Assembly (NCBI RefSeq): GCF_019711565.1
Contig: NZ_JAIGNN010000001.1
Coordinates: forward strand, 620,001 to 684,000
Length of the DNA: 64,000 nt
Reading direction: 5' to 3'
Origin: Qipengyuania proteolytica
GTDB taxonomy: Bacteria > Pseudomonadota > Alphaproteobacteria > Sphingomonadales > Sphingomonadaceae
Below the pieces are notes generated by a model. That model ran no database searches and was not told the DNA's origin. It was given only the letters and a program-made list of their open reading frames with translations. The position numbers and the translations under genes were made by a program. How positions within the stretch are numbered: the first letter of the stretch is position 1; the number at the start of each line of letters is the position of its first letter. Positions 40,767-52,100 of the stretch are shown here, piece by piece.

Positions 40767-42650
40767 ATGCGTCGTAAGACTTCTCTCTCCGTGTCCCTGA
40801 TCGCCCTGGCGCTCGGCGCCCTTGCGCCAGCCGAGGCGTCGGCCGACGAATACAAGACCTACGCCAGCCATTTCGGCATCCCAGAATTCGACCGGATCGA
40901 CGAGAATGGCGTCGATCTGACCACCGGCACCTGGCGTGTCCGCACGCCCGTAGTCACGATCGGTGCGGGAGAAGACGCGATGATGCGTGGTCTCGAGTGG
41001 ACCGGCCAGGCGTGGTCGCAGCTCGGCCTGCCGGCCCTGTGGCGCGACGACGAGAAATATACCGTCGTTTTCAACGGTCGTGGCCATGAATTCGAACTCA
41101 AGAGTAGCGGATTCAAGAAGCTCGCGCCGGACGATGGATCGACTTTCGAATGCGAAGGCTATGGCGGCTATTCGATCGCCTGGTGCACCTTCCGCGGTCG
41201 CGACGGCGACATCGTGATCTTCCAGGGCTTCAGCCCCTACAACACCTGGTTCGGTCCGGATTACGGGTTCTCGGCGCTCCAGTTCGGCAACTCGGGCATC
41301 CAGTACGTCCTCGTGAGCGAGGGCCGACGCGGGGCGAAGGAGCCGTGGAGAAGCACGCAAGACGGCACGTGGTATGGCGGCAACGAGTCGTTCGGCTACA
41401 ACAACTATTACGGTACGCCGACTTTCGACACCAAGTACAACACGGTCGAAAAGAAGATGGACGCCGGCTCTGCCTACATGTCCGTAACCACGCCGAACAA
41501 CAATGCCGACGACGAGCACTACCAGCGCCCGAAGGACACGACACAGACCGTCAAGGACCAGTTCGGCAACAGCTGGAGCTACCAGGTCAACAACGACCGC
41601 GAACTGATCAAGGTCACGCAGCCGGGCGGCGCGGCGTCGGTATCGGCGACGTACTACGACAATCACAAGGTCAAGACGATCACGACGCCGGCCGGTACCT
41701 GGAATTACAGCTACACGACGCCGGGGGATTACGGGACCACCACCGTCACCAATCCGCAGGGCGAGACGACCTATGTGAAATATCATCGCAAGCGCGGCTA
41801 CGTCACGGAATCGCGCGATGCGCTGGACCGGATGACCTATTACACCTGGAACGGGACGACGCGGCGGCTCGACAGGGTTACCTATCCGGACAATAGCTAC
41901 GACAGCTTCACCTACGATGCCCGCGGCAATGTTCTGGTTCGCACCCATGCAGGCCCTGGCGGCGTCGATCCGGTGACCTGGCAGGCGCAATACGCGGCGA
42001 GCTGTACCTCCGCCAACCGCGCCAACTGCAACCAGCCGAACTACATCATCGATCCGCGGGGCAACCGGACCGATTTCACCTACACCGGCAACAGCCCCGG
42101 CCCGACCACCGTCGTCCAGCCTGCGCCGGCCGCCGGACAGCCGCGGCCCACGACGATCAACGAATACGGCACCGAGGGCGAATTGCTGACCGTCCGTCAG
42201 TGCATGACCCTCGCCACCTGCGCGGGGACGGCCGACGAGATCGTGACGCAGATGAAATACTACAAGCAGGGCCATTACGGCGGGCTGATCGAAGGGACCA
42301 GCACCAGCGATATGGCGAACACGTTCAGTGGCGGCGCGATGCTGATGTACGAGAAAGCGGTAACGGCCGACGGCCAGACCCTGCGGTCCTGCATGCAATA
42401 CAGCTATCAGGGCTGGCTCGTCAGCGAGACACCGCCGGCTGCGGGCGTGGCCGCTTGTCCGCAGGGATATGCGGTCGTCTTTTCGCGCACCGGCAATGCG
42501 CCCGAAGCCGGGCCGGGACGTTCCGCGCCCGTTTTCGCGACGGATCCGAACACCACGAGTCCCGATCCCGATCCGGGTCCCATCAATCCATGCGAACCCT
42601 TTGCGGAGGACCTGAAGGGCACGACCAAACTCGCGCCGCTTTGCCCGTGA
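40767..42650 (+). CDS. Exported YD-repeat protein, Rhs N-terminal half
   Basis: A 627-residue protein with a signal peptide (cleavage near 26, EASA). Residues about 35-270 are a beta-rich N-terminal domain beginning [20 protein letters not shown], the kind found at the start of sphingomonad Rhs proteins. YD repeats follow (about 270-480; [38 protein letters not shown]). The protein ends in a Pro-rich tail ([16 protein letters not shown]) with no Rhs core or toxin tip. The next gene starts 41 bases later and supplies the core and tip, so the two look like a shell split into two separately exported chains. GAGG precedes the ATG. Confidence 0.85.
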   Translation: MRRKTSLSVSLIALALGALAPAEASADEYKTYASHFGIPEFDRIDENGVDLTTGTWRVRTPVVTIGAGEDAMMRGLEWTGQAWSQLGLPALWRDDEKYTVVFNGRGHEFELKSSGFKKLAPDDGSTFECEGYGGYSIAWCTFRGRDGDIVIFQGFSPYNTWFGPDYGFSALQFGNSGIQYVLVSEGRRGAKEPWRSTQDGTWYGGNESFGYNNYYGTPTFDTKYNTVEKKMDAGSAYMSVTTPNNNADDEHYQRPKDTTQTVKDQFGNSWSYQVNNDRELIKVTQPGGAASVSATYYDNHKVKTITTPAGTWNYSYTTPGDYGTTTVTNPQGETTYVKYHRKRGYVTESRDALDRMTYYTWNGTTRRLDRVTYPDNSYDSFTYDARGNVLVRTHAGPGGVDPVTWQAQYAASCTSANRANCNQPNYIIDPRGNRTDFTYTGNSPGPTTVVQPAPAAGQPRPTTINEYGTEGELLTVRQCMTLATCAGTADEIVTQMKYYKQGHYGGLIEGTSTSDMANTFSGGAMLMYEKAVTADGQTLRSCMQYSYQGWLVSETPPAAGVAACPQGYAVVFSRTGNAPEAGPGRSAPVFATDPNTTSPDPDPGPINPCEPFAEDLKGTTKLAPLCP

Positions 42651-42691
42651 CCCGTGTGTTCAAACTGCGTCCTACTGGAGGTCGTACGTCG

Positions 42692-45325
42692 ATGAAATCT
42701 CTCTACCGTTCCGCCAGCCTCCTCGCCCTCGCCGTGTCCAGCGGTGTGGCGACCCCGGCCCTTGCCCAGTTGTCCGATCACTCCACGGGGATCCGCTACG
42801 ACGGTGCCGGGCGTGTGGTCGGCGAAATCGGCGCCGATCCCGACGGTTCGGGCGTGCAGAAGCGCCCCGCAACGCGCAAGGCCTACGATATCAATGGCCT
42901 CCTGATCCGCGAAGAAACGGGCACGCTCGGCGCCTGGTCGACGGTGAGCCCTTCGAGTTGGACCGACTTCACCATCCTCAGTCGCAAGCATTATTACTAC
43001 GACACGCTCGGCCAGCTGGTGAAGACCGAGACGCGGGACCAGGACAACACGGTCATCGCGGTGACGCAGCAGAATTACGACCGGATGGGCCGTGAAGGCT
43101 GCGCCGCGATCCGCATGAACCCGGCGAACTTCGCAGCGCTTCCCGCCGATGCCTGCCGGCAATCCGGACAGGGCGAGTTCGGGCCGGACCGGATCAGCTA
43201 CAACAGCTACGACAAGGGCGGGCAACTGCGCCAGGTCTGGCAAGGTGTCGGCACGGACGACAAGGTGCGCTACGTCGCCTATGACTACGACAGCATGGGC
43301 CGCAAGACCTATGTCCTCGACGCGAACAACAACCGCGCCCAGCTCGGCTACGACTGGCACGGCCGGCAGACGTACTGGTACTTCCCGTCCAAGACGCAGC
43401 CGGGGGCGGTCAATTATCAGGACTTCGAGGCCTATCAGTACGACAAGGCCGGCAACCGCACGCGGCTGACGAAGCGAGACGGTTCGGTCATCAATTTCAC
43501 TCACGACAATCTCGGTCGGGTCACGTTCAAGGACGTCCCCGCGCGGGCAGACCTTGCCGCGAAATACCGCCGCGATGTCCATTACGGCTACGACAATCGC
43601 GGGCTGCAGACCTACGCGCGCTACGACAGCCCGACGGGCGAGGGCGTGACCAATGCCTATGACGGTTTCGGGCGGCTCACGTCGACCACGCTGGTCATGG
43701 ACGGGCAGTCGCGCACGTTGACCCATGATTACGATCCGAACGGGAATCGCACCCGCCTGACACATCCGGACAACCAGTATTTCACCTTCGGCTACGATGC
43801 GCTCAACCGCATGACGAACGCCACGCAGAACGGTGGCTGGCTGCTGGGCGTGTCTTACGACGAACGCGGCATGCCCAGCCGCCTGGACCGCGGCGCGACC
43901 GTCCTCGCGACCGACTGGTCGCGCGACCGGGCGGGGCGTCTTTCGTCCATCGTGCATGCGCCGGGCAACGCCGTGGCACGCGTCGACTACGACTATGCCT
44001 ACAATCCGGCCCAGCAGCTAAGCAGCATCGAGCGCGACAACGACGCCTACCGCTACGTCGCTTCGAGGCCGAACGAAATTTTGGCGTATGAGGTCAACGG
44101 ACTCAATCAGTACACATTGGTGGGGACCAACACATATTCTTATGACAACAACGGCAACCTGACCTCAGATGGCGGGTGGTCTTACAAGTACGACATTGAA
44201 AACCGATTGGTCGAGGCACAAGGCGAAGGCAAGGCTATCACTCTGCGCTACGACCCGCTTGGTCGCCTCTACGAAACCGTCGGTTCGGATAGTGGCGTGG
44301 TTCGATTCCTCTATGATGGGGATGCGCTGGTCGGCGAATACAATTCTGCTGGCGCCCTGCAGCGGCGCTATCTGCACGGAAATGCTGCAGGCTTTGACGA
44401 TCCCTTGGTTTGGTTTGAGGGCGCGGGATTTGCCCTCTCAAGCCGTCGACATCTCGTGCAAGATCACCAGAGATCGATCGTCGGTGTGCTCGACGGTACG
44501 GGCAACCCTGTAGCCTATAATCGATTTGATGAGTGGGGGGCACCACAGGCAGGTGCTTCGGGTCGTTTCCTTTACACCGGCCAGGCATGGCTGCCCGAAC
44601 TGGCGATGTATCACTACAAGGCCCGCATTTACGCGCCCCGCCTCGCTCGATTCCTGCAAACCGACCCCATCGGCTATCAGGATCATATCAACCTTTATGC
44701 ATATGTCGGGAATGACCCGACTAACACAGTCGATCCAAACGGCACGTGCGGGCGCGATGGCCGCCACATAGCAGGCTGCACGGTGTTCGCGGATGACCCG
44801 GGACAAATCCCTGCCAGCATGCAAGAAATCGATCCCACGAGCATGAGGGAAGTCAACGGGCATGCGATTTGGGGTGATGGTTCCGATCGAGGCGCAGACT
44901 TCACCAAGGTGTCTCTGGCGGACCTGGGCCACAGCCTGGCGAGCCTCTCCAGGCAAGATGGCCAGCTCAAGGATGCTATTGCCAAGATGCTTGAAACAGG
45001 AGAGGCCGTGCCAATCAATCTTACCGGCGTCCGTGCCGGAGGCGGATTCGAGGGCCGAACCGGCTTGGCGCAGCAAACAGCGATCGGGCGCTTCTCAGTA
45101 AGTGTCTCGGGCTACATCCGTCCTAACGGAAACGGTCAATGGTTCCTGGATGGACGAGTAAGAGGTGAAGTCGACAGGCAGGATTATCCGGATGACTCGC
45201 GCAGAACCGGTATCGGCCCGGCGGGCAACACCCTTGGCCAGCGCCTGCAGGGTTACGCCGGCGGCAACGACTACAATATCTACTTTTACGGAAGTCAGAG
45301 AATTCTAATGGCGCTGTGGCCTTGA
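42692..45325 (+). CDS. Exported Rhs core protein with colicin M-like C-terminal toxin domain
   Basis: An 877-residue protein with its own signal peptide (cleavage near 25, ALAQ). YD repeats fill about 30-600; the Rhs core ends [20 protein letters not shown] ... DPNG at 684. The 193-residue tip has features I recall from colicin M, the lipid II phosphodiesterase: [10 protein letters not shown] at 724-733, a NGQW...DGRVRG strand pair, then [16 protein letters not shown] at 827-842 and a C-terminal [10 protein letters not shown]828, D831 and R838 align with colicin M D226, D229 and R236; R837 replaces H235 and Q830 replaces Y228. This predicts peptidoglycan-precursor cleavage in the periplasm. 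GC falls from about 44060. The stop overlaps the candidate immunity gene. Confidence 0.87.
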   Translation: MKSLYRSASLLALAVSSGVATPALAQLSDHSTGIRYDGAGRVVGEIGADPDGSGVQKRPATRKAYDINGLLIREETGTLGAWSTVSPSSWTDFTILSRKHYYYDTLGQLVKTETRDQDNTVIAVTQQNYDRMGREGCAAIRMNPANFAALPADACRQSGQGEFGPDRISYNSYDKGGQLRQVWQGVGTDDKVRYVAYDYDSMGRKTYVLDANNNRAQLGYDWHGRQTYWYFPSKTQPGAVNYQDFEAYQYDKAGNRTRLTKRDGSVINFTHDNLGRVTFKDVPARADLAAKYRRDVHYGYDNRGLQTYARYDSPTGEGVTNAYDGFGRLTSTTLVMDGQSRTLTHDYDPNGNRTRLTHPDNQYFTFGYDALNRMTNATQNGGWLLGVSYDERGMPSRLDRGATVLATDWSRDRAGRLSSIVHAPGNAVARVDYDYAYNPAQQLSSIERDNDAYRYVASRPNEILAYEVNGLNQYTLVGTNTYSYDNNGNLTSDGGWSYKYDIENRLVEAQGEGKAITLRYDPLGRLYETVGSDSGVVRFLYDGDALVGEYNSAGALQRRYLHGNAAGFDDPLVWFEGAGFALSSRRHLVQDHQRSIVGVLDGTGNPVAYNRFDEWGAPQAGASGRFLYTGQAWLPELAMYHYKARIYAPRLARFLQTDPIGYQDHINLYAYVGNDPTNTVDPNGTCGRDGRHIAGCTVFADDPGQIPASMQEIDPTSMREVNGHAIWGDGSDRGADFTKVSLADLGHSLASLSRQDGQLKDAIAKMLETGEAVPINLTGVRAGGGFEGRTGLAQQTAIGRFSVSVSGYIRPNGNGQWFLDGRVRGEVDRQDYPDDSRRTGIGPAGNTLGQRLQGYAGGNDYNIYFYGSQRILMALWP

Positions 45326-45648
45326 CGAGAAATAAGTTAGCCTTCGCGACTTTCGTCCTGCTTTCCTTCTGCCTTGTGGGGACTGTCCTCTATGCCTTGC
45401 GCATACGGGACGCTTCCTGCTCTGACTACACTCAGCTTGATGCTGTAAATTACGTGAAGCGGAATGTGGATGATTTCGCGCTAAATGGTAGTCGCCCGAT
45501 GGTCTGCGCCGATCAAGGATCGGGCGATGTCTATGCCAGCGCCAACCCATATGTAGTCCAGCTTTGCTCGCCGGACGGAGATCAAGTGGTCGCTTACGCC
45601 GAGGTGTATCCAGACTGCGGACTGGAATGGCGGCTTGGCGATAAATAA
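45316..45648 (+). CDS. Candidate immunity protein, membrane-anchored (colicin M immunity-like topology)
   Basis: A 110-residue protein. One hydrophobic segment (about 8-28) with an N-terminal positive patch (TRNK) anchors it, and the remaining 80 residues would face the periplasm. Four soluble-domain cysteines (C35, C64, C84, C101) can form two disulfides. The colicin M immunity protein, as I recall it, has the same plan (about 117 residues, one N-terminal anchor, disulfide-bonded periplasmic domain), and the upstream tip looks like colicin M. I see no clear sequence identity. The GTG start at 45316 overlaps the rhs stop; a TTG at 45322 (TTGA) is the alternative. Confidence 0.68.
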   Translation: MALTRNKLAFATFVLLSFCLVGTVLYALRIRDASCSDYTQLDAVNYVKRNVDDFALNGSRPMVCADQGSGDVYASANPYVVQLCSPDGDQVVAYAEVYPDCGLEWRLGDK

Positions 45649-45688
45649 GTCTAAAGTTCTGATATAATCCCCACGATGCGTGAGGTCA

Positions 45689-45707
45689 TTTACGCAACAG
45701 GCGTAAA
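45689..45707 (+). repeat. Inverted repeat after the immunity gene
   Basis: TTTACGC (45689-45695) and GCGTAAA (45701-45707) form a perfect seven-base-pair stem around AACAG, 40 bases after the immunity gene stop and just before a promoter-like pair. No T run follows. It may be an operator or a weak terminator. Confidence 0.5.
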
Positions 45708-45713
45708 ATAGCC

Positions 45714-45741
45714 TTGCGTATTCGTGATACGAACATATAAA
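45714..45741 (+). promoter_or_regulatory. Possible promoter for the second YD/Rhs module
   Basis: TTGCGT (45714-45719) and TATAAA (45736-45741) are 16 bases apart, about 60 bases before the ATG of the 90-residue YD gene. The pair fits a housekeeping-sigma promoter and lies in an AT-rich stretch right after the inverted repeat. Confidence 0.42.
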
Positions 45742-45800
45742 TCCCATCTCATTGGAGAAGGACAGGAATCGGGTCTTCTCTGATATTAGGGGAGGGGCGC

Positions 45801-46073
45801 ATGAAGACTGCACTAGTCACGTCTGTATTGTTCGGGTTTGGCCTTTTAATGGCCGCGCCCGCGCAGGCGGGGGAAATTACCTATCGTTACGACGAACTCG
45901 GCCGGCTGGTCGAGGTGCGGTATCCGAACGGATCGGTCATGGCCTATTCCTACGACGCCAACGGCAACCGCTCGCTGGTTTCGGTGACGGGGGCGCCCGC
46001 GCCGGCGGCGCCAGCCAACGCTCCTTCCGCGGCGCAGGCCCCATCGGCCTCGGCCCAGCAAACCGCCGGGTAG
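45801..46073 (+). CDS. 90-residue exported YD-repeat protein
   Basis: A very small exported protein. The signal peptide (cleavage near 23, AQAG) is followed by just two YD units (EITYRYDELGRLVEVRYPNG and SVMAYSYDANGNRSLVSVTG) and a disordered Ala/Pro/Gln-rich tail. GGGGAGG precedes the ATG. A strong terminator follows 13 bases after the stop, so it can be made as its own transcript. It mirrors the YD pair at the start of the 226-residue protein at the head of module 1. A lone YD hairpin could be a chaperone, plug or decoy for the Rhs shell (speculation). Confidence 0.85.
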   Translation: MKTALVTSVLFGFGLLMAAPAQAGEITYRYDELGRLVEVRYPNGSVMAYSYDANGNRSLVSVTGAPAPAAPANAPSAAQAPSASAQQTAG

Positions 46074-46086
46074 AACCCGCACTCAA

Positions 46087-46108
46087 GGCGCCCGGCGGGC
46101 GCCTTTTT
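46087..46108 (+). terminator. Rho-independent terminator
   Basis: GGCGCCC (46087-46093) pairs with GGGCGCC (46097-46103) around GGC and is followed by TTTTT. It ends the 90-residue YD gene transcript and lies 50 bases before the giant rhs gene. Confidence 0.92.
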
Positions 46109-46159
46109 CATGTCCAGACAGATGAACGACGCGCGCGTGCGCGAACAGGGGTAGTCCGT

Positions 46160-49100
46160 ATGAAATCGAGGTCTTTTGCTTCCGCCCTTCTCCTCACTTC
46201 GGCGATGGTGGCGGTCCCCGCGCTGGCGCAGACCGCACCCGCGCAGGTCGCGGGCACGGCCCCGCAGGCGATCGACGAGGGCCAGCCGGGCAACGGCTTC
46301 ACCGCGCGGGAGATGCCGGCGGTGCCGCTCGACGAGTATGTTGCGACGATGGCGGCCAAGCAGGCCTCGCCGCTTGCCGCGCAGGCGATCGTCGCGCCCG
46401 ATGCGAAGCCCGGCAAGCCCGGTGCGAAGGCGGACAAGCTGCAGGCGACGGCGGCCGGAAGCACGGCCAGTGCCTCGACCGTGTCCACGCCGACCGCGAA
46501 CGCTCCGGCCGAAATCGCCGAGCTCGCCCGCTCGCTGAAGAACGATCCCGACCTCATCTTCGAATTCGTCCGCGACAACATCGAACTCTACCCGATCTAT
46601 GGCATCCACAAGGGCGGGCGCGGGGCGCTGCTCGACGGGCGCGGATCGAATTTCGACCAGGCCGACCTGCTGGTGAAGGCGCTGCGCGCTGCCGGGTACC
46701 AGGCGGACTATGTCCTCGGCGTGATCGAGCTCGATGCCGCCGAGTTCGAAAACTACTACGGCATGCCGACTGCCAGCGCCTGCCGGGTCCAGCGCTTCCT
46801 CAACAACGGGCAGATCCCCGCCGATATTTTCCTCGTGCAGGCCGCGCCGACCTGCGAGGAGCAGGTCTCTGGCGTGCGCCTGATGCACATGTGGGCGCGT
46901 GTCCAGACGCCCGAGGGTACGTTCGATTTCGACCCCTCGATCAAGGATCACGTCGAGATCCCGGGTATCGATCTGGCCGCGGCCGCCGGTTACGACCGGG
47001 CGCAGCTGCTCCAGGCGGGCGCCGAGAATGCGACGGTCACGGCGGACAGCATCGAGGGCCTCGATCGCGCCGCCGTGCGCGCGAAGCTGGACGAGCTCTC
47101 CATGAACCTCGTCGAGCATATCCGCACCACTGCCCCGGCCGCCGGGCTCGACGAGATCGTCGGTGGACGGCGGATCGTCGCCAAGGATCCGTGCTTCAAG
47201 GGGCAGGACCCCAACTGCCCGGCGCGCACCACGCGCCTGCCCTACCAGAACACCGGCTATTCGGAGACGATCTTCACCGGCGACATCCCGACGAATTACC
47301 GCGTCCTGTTGCGCCTGACCTTCGCCGGGATCGCGCCGGTGATCGTGGCCGATTCGGTCTATGGCAAGCGCCTCACCATAACGCCCAATGCCCAGCTCCA
47401 GCCGGAACTGCGCGCCGATGGCCTGTTGCTCGCCACCGGCAATCCGATCCCGGCCGGGACCGAAACCAACTTTCGGATGGAAGTCTTCCACCAGGCCTAC
47501 GGCGTCGCGTTTGCGAACGAGGGGGTCAACAACACGATGAAGTCGGGCGAGACCCACACGGTCATGCTGGGCCTCGGCGGCACCTCCCCGCGCATGCAGG
47601 GCCTGTTTCTCGACCAGCTGGCCGCGGCGCGCGCGGCCGACCTGCCGGCCGATTCCGAACCCGCGCTCGGTGCCTCGCTCGCAGCAATGGGGGCGGATTA
47701 TCTCGCGCAGATTTCGCAGACCATCAGCCTGACCGAGGCGATCTCCAACACCCATGTCCACCGGCACCACTTCATCGGCCTCGTCAGCGAACGGCAGGCA
47801 CCCTATTTCGATCTCGACCTGTTCCGCGTGACCTATGTCCAGAAGGACGGCGACGTGGACCGCGAGAGGGGCCAGTTCCTGACGCTCGGCATTGCCGGCA
47901 GCGCCTTTGAATCGGGCGTGCTGGAGCAGACCGTGCCGGCGCAGGGCATGTCCACGGTCAGCCTGATCGACAAGGCGGTCGGCGAAGGGCAGCGCATCTT
48001 CCGCGCCAGCACATCGAATTACGGCACCATCGAACCGCAGCTGGTCAATTGCGACGCCAAGAAGTCCTCGTTCAGCAATTTCGTCAATGCCGGGCTTTAT
48101 GTGCTCACCCCGCAGAACTGCTCGTTGACCGAGGATGAGTGGACGGGCGTGGGCTACCTCGCGGCCTATGCCAACAACGACAACGCGCGTGTGGCCGCGC
48201 TGATCGACGGGGGCTATTCGGGCGGCTATCCCTCCCTCACTCTCGATGCGCTCGGCTGGGGCGCGGACGCCATCGAGCGATCCCGCGACCGCAACCAGCG
48301 CGACCAGAAGGACCGCGGCGATCCGGTCGAGATGACCACCGGCGCCTTCCTCTACACCCACCGCGATCTGCGCGTGGGGACCGGGGGCTTCCCCTACGAG
48401 CTCGAATTCTCGCGCTCCTACAGCTCGCGCTCGGCCGGACGCGACGGCGCGCTCGGGCGCGGTTGGTCGCACAATCTGGAAATGGGCGCGACGCCGACGA
48501 CGCTCGCGCTGCAGGGGCTCGGCGCGGATTCGCCGATCGATGCCGCGACGAGCATCGTCCACGTCCTCACCGCGATCGACATGCTGTCCGATCCGGTGCT
48601 CGACGTCACCACGCTGGCGACGCAGGCGGTCGCGGCGAACTGGTTCGCCGACCGGCTGCAGGACAATGCGGTGATCGTGCGCGGCGAAGGCCCGCTGGAG
48701 GTGTTCACCCGCCTGCCCGACGGCAGCTTCAACCCCTCGCCGGCCAGCGCCGCCTCGCTCGAGGAGCTGCCGCAGGGCGGCTTCGTGATGACCGGCCTCA
48801 ACAAGGAGACGATGGTCTTCGGGGCGGACGGCAAGGCGCTCGAGTGGTCGGATCCGAGCGGCATGACGATGACCTATGCCTATGCGGGCGACAAGCTTAC
48901 CCGCGTGTCGAACAGCCTCGGCCGTGCGCTGACCCTGAGCTATCTCGGCGATCGCCTCGACCGCGTGGCCGACGAAACCGGCCGCGCGGTGTCTTTCGCC
49001 TATGATGTGGACGGCAATCTCGTCGGGGCGACCGACGCGATGGGCGAGACCACCATTTTCACCTACGACCGGCCGGGCCGGATGCAATCCTTCTTCGCCC

Positions 49101-52100
49101 CGGCGACGCCCGGCGTCGCCCAGGTCACCAACACCTACGACAGCCTTGGACGGGTCGCCTCGCAGATCGATGCCGACGGCTACGAGTGGACCTATCTGAT
49201 CGCCGGCACGCGGTCGGAGCTGGTCTCTCCACTGGGTCGCGGGCTGATCGACTATTACGATGCCGAGGGGCAGACCGTGGCGACCTTCGAGAACGTCGAA
49301 ATCGGGACCGCCAAGGCCGCCTGGGACGTCAAGCGCACCTTCTACACGCACGACGGCAGGGGCCGGGTCGCGCGGGTCGAAAGCAATTTCTCGCCCACGC
49401 TCGTCTACAGCTACGACGATGCAACCTGCGCCGGTGGCGGATGCACGCACCAGATCCGCGAGGAGCGCCAGATCGCAACCCGCCGCGGCGCTGCACCCGC
49501 ACTGCTGCCCGACCGGGTTCGCAGCTTCACCTACGAGCCGACCTTCAACAAGGTCGCCAGCGCCACCAATGTCTATGGCGGGGTCACGAATTTCGCCTAC
49601 GACCAGGCGACGGGCGACCTGCTCTCCATCACCGGGCCGGCACCGGCGGGCGGCGTCGCCCCGCGGGCGGACTTCACTCATGGCACTTTCACCGCGGCAG
49701 GCGGGACCGGCAGCTTCACGCTCCCGACCGGCATGGTCGAGCGGATCGATGCCACGCGCTCGCGCAGCACGCAGTTCGGATATGATGCGGCGAACAAGTT
49801 CGTCCGCAGCGGGTCGAGCACGACGGCGAACGGCGTGACCGTCGCCGACAGTTTCGAATACGACGCGGTGGGCAATCTGGTGGCGATCGACGGGCCGCGG
49901 CAGAACGTCGCCGACCGGAGCGAATTCGCCTGGGATGCCGAGCGCCGCCTGCTCGGCGCGACCGATGCGCTCGGCCGCCAGACGGTCTGGACGCGCGATG
50001 CCGAAGGGCAGGTCACCGCGGTCGCATCGCAGCGCGCCGGCGGCTGGGAAGTAACCTGCCGGACAATCCTCGCCTCGGGCAAGGTCGCGCAGGAAACCGG
50101 CCCGGCCTTCTCGAGCGATGCGGCGGCCTGCCCGGCAGCGGGCGACACGGTTGCGCTGGTGACGGCGGGCTATGACGCCGAAGGCAACCTCGCCACCCGC
50201 ACCCTCGCGCGCGCCGATGCCGACGGGCCGGACATGACCACCCGCTGGAGTTACACCCCCAATGGCGAAGTGGTTGCCGAACGCAATGCCGTCGGGACCG
50301 CGCTCGAACAGGTGACGATCGGGAGTTCGGAAACCTTCGGTTCGTTCCCCGGAACCAGTCCGCTCGATCCGACGGACTACAAATCCTATTACATGCCGCT
50401 CGACACGGCTGGCGGCGGCGGCTCGCGCTCGCGGGTGTTCGATGGACACGGAGACATGAAGTCCTTCGTCGTCGAATGGTGCGTCCAGCCCATCGCGGGC
50501 GGCGGCTGTTCGCTGTGGAGCACCCAGTCGGACCGCTACCAGTACGATGCCGCCGGCCAGCCGACCTCCGTCACGCGCCGCGACGGCGATGTCATTTCGC
50601 TGAGCTACGACACGCTCGGGCGGCCGCTCGAATTTGTCACCACCGAACAGCCCGGCAGGGCGGGCTTCGCCTATGACGCGCTCGGCCGCCTTACGGCAGC
50701 CAATCCGCTGACCGGCAAGGGCAACCCCGTCAGCTTCACCTATGACGAGCTCGGGCGCGTGCTGAGCGAGACGAGTGCGGTGGGCACCGTCACCTTCGCT
50801 TACGATGCCGCGGGCAACCGCACGCGCATCACCTGGCCGGACGGCTTCTTCGCTACCTACGCCTATGACGCGCTCAACCGCGTGACCGAAATCCGCGGGC
50901 GTGGCACCGATCTGATCGCCGCCTATGCCTATGACGAATTGTCGCGCCGGACCGCGATCGCCTATGGCAACGGCACGTCGACCAGCTTTGCCTATGACGA
51001 CCAGTCACGCCTGCAAAGCCTCGCGATCGACCTTGCGGGCACGGCGAATGACGTCAGCTGGACTTACGGTTATGACCAGCGCGGGGCGCTGACCACGCAG
51101 ACGTCGAGCAACGGGGCCTACGACTGGGCCGGCCAGGTCAATGTCGAGCGCGCCTATGCGGTCGACGGCACCGACGTCTACCTGAGCTCGGGCGCGAACG
51201 CCTTCACCTATGACGACGGCGGCAACCTCGTCGCCGACGGCACCTGGACCTTCGGCTACAGCTCGCAGGACCAGCTGACCAAGGCGGCCGTCACACGCGG
51301 TCCGCAGGCGAATTACCAGTACGATACGCTGGGCAGGCTCCACGCGCGCTTCCCGAAATCGGCCAAGCTGACGGTGAAATACCTCTATGCCGGGGCCCAG
51401 CGCGTCGGCGAGTACGACGTCAATGGCGCGATGATCCGGCGCTACATCCCGGGCGCGCTGCTCGACGAGGTAGTTGCGGCAGACGAAGGTGCAGGCGGCG
51501 CGCTGCGTAGCTATCTCTACACCGACCGGCTGGGTTCGACCGTGGCCGTGGCCGATGCGGCCGGCGCGATGACCGCCCGCTACACCTACGGTCCTTTCGG
51601 CGAGCCTGACACGACCGGCGGCATGCCGATCCGCTACACCGGCCGCCCGCTCGATCCCGATACCGGCCTCTATTACTACCGCGCGCGGTGGTATTCCCCC
51701 AACCTCGGCCGCTTCCTGACCCCCGACCCGATCGACGTCGGCGATGGCCTGCAGCTCTACACCTATGTGGAGAACGACGCGGTCAATTTCGTCGACCCGA
51801 CGGGGTTGAGCAAGGAGGGGCGATGCGGTCGCGCTCCGGGCGATGTGGTGAAGGAATTTGCGTGGGGTGCTGCGGACTCTGTCCTATTCGGATTCGGAGA
51901 CGAGGTGAGGGAGTTCGTCGGGGCAGATCCAGTTGATACGGAATCGCTGGGCTATCAGGTCGGAAACGGCGTTGGTACTGTTGCCGTTATCGCCACAGGC
52001 GTCGGCGGCGGTATCAAGGCAGCAGGCACTGCCGGGAAGGGGATCGAGTTTTCCCACGCCATTCCCAAGCGAATGGGAGGACCTCGTACTATCTGGAATG

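Larger units (their letters stand above)
44060..45790 (+). other. Low-GC recombined toxin/immunity cassette
   Basis: Base composition and codon use shift within the Rhs core (codons such as AAA, TTT, ATA and TTG become common), well before the core end at 44743. The shift lasts through the tip, the immunity gene and the following intergenic region, returning to GC-rich at the small YD gene. This fits replacement of core-plus-tip-plus-immunity as one block by homologous exchange. Confidence 0.6.

Noticed and set aside
45950..50449. 1499-codon open frame on the minus strand opposite the giant rhs gene
   Set aside because: Arg/His/Gly-rich low-information translation antisense to a clear YD-repeat gene; no domain or ribosome site.
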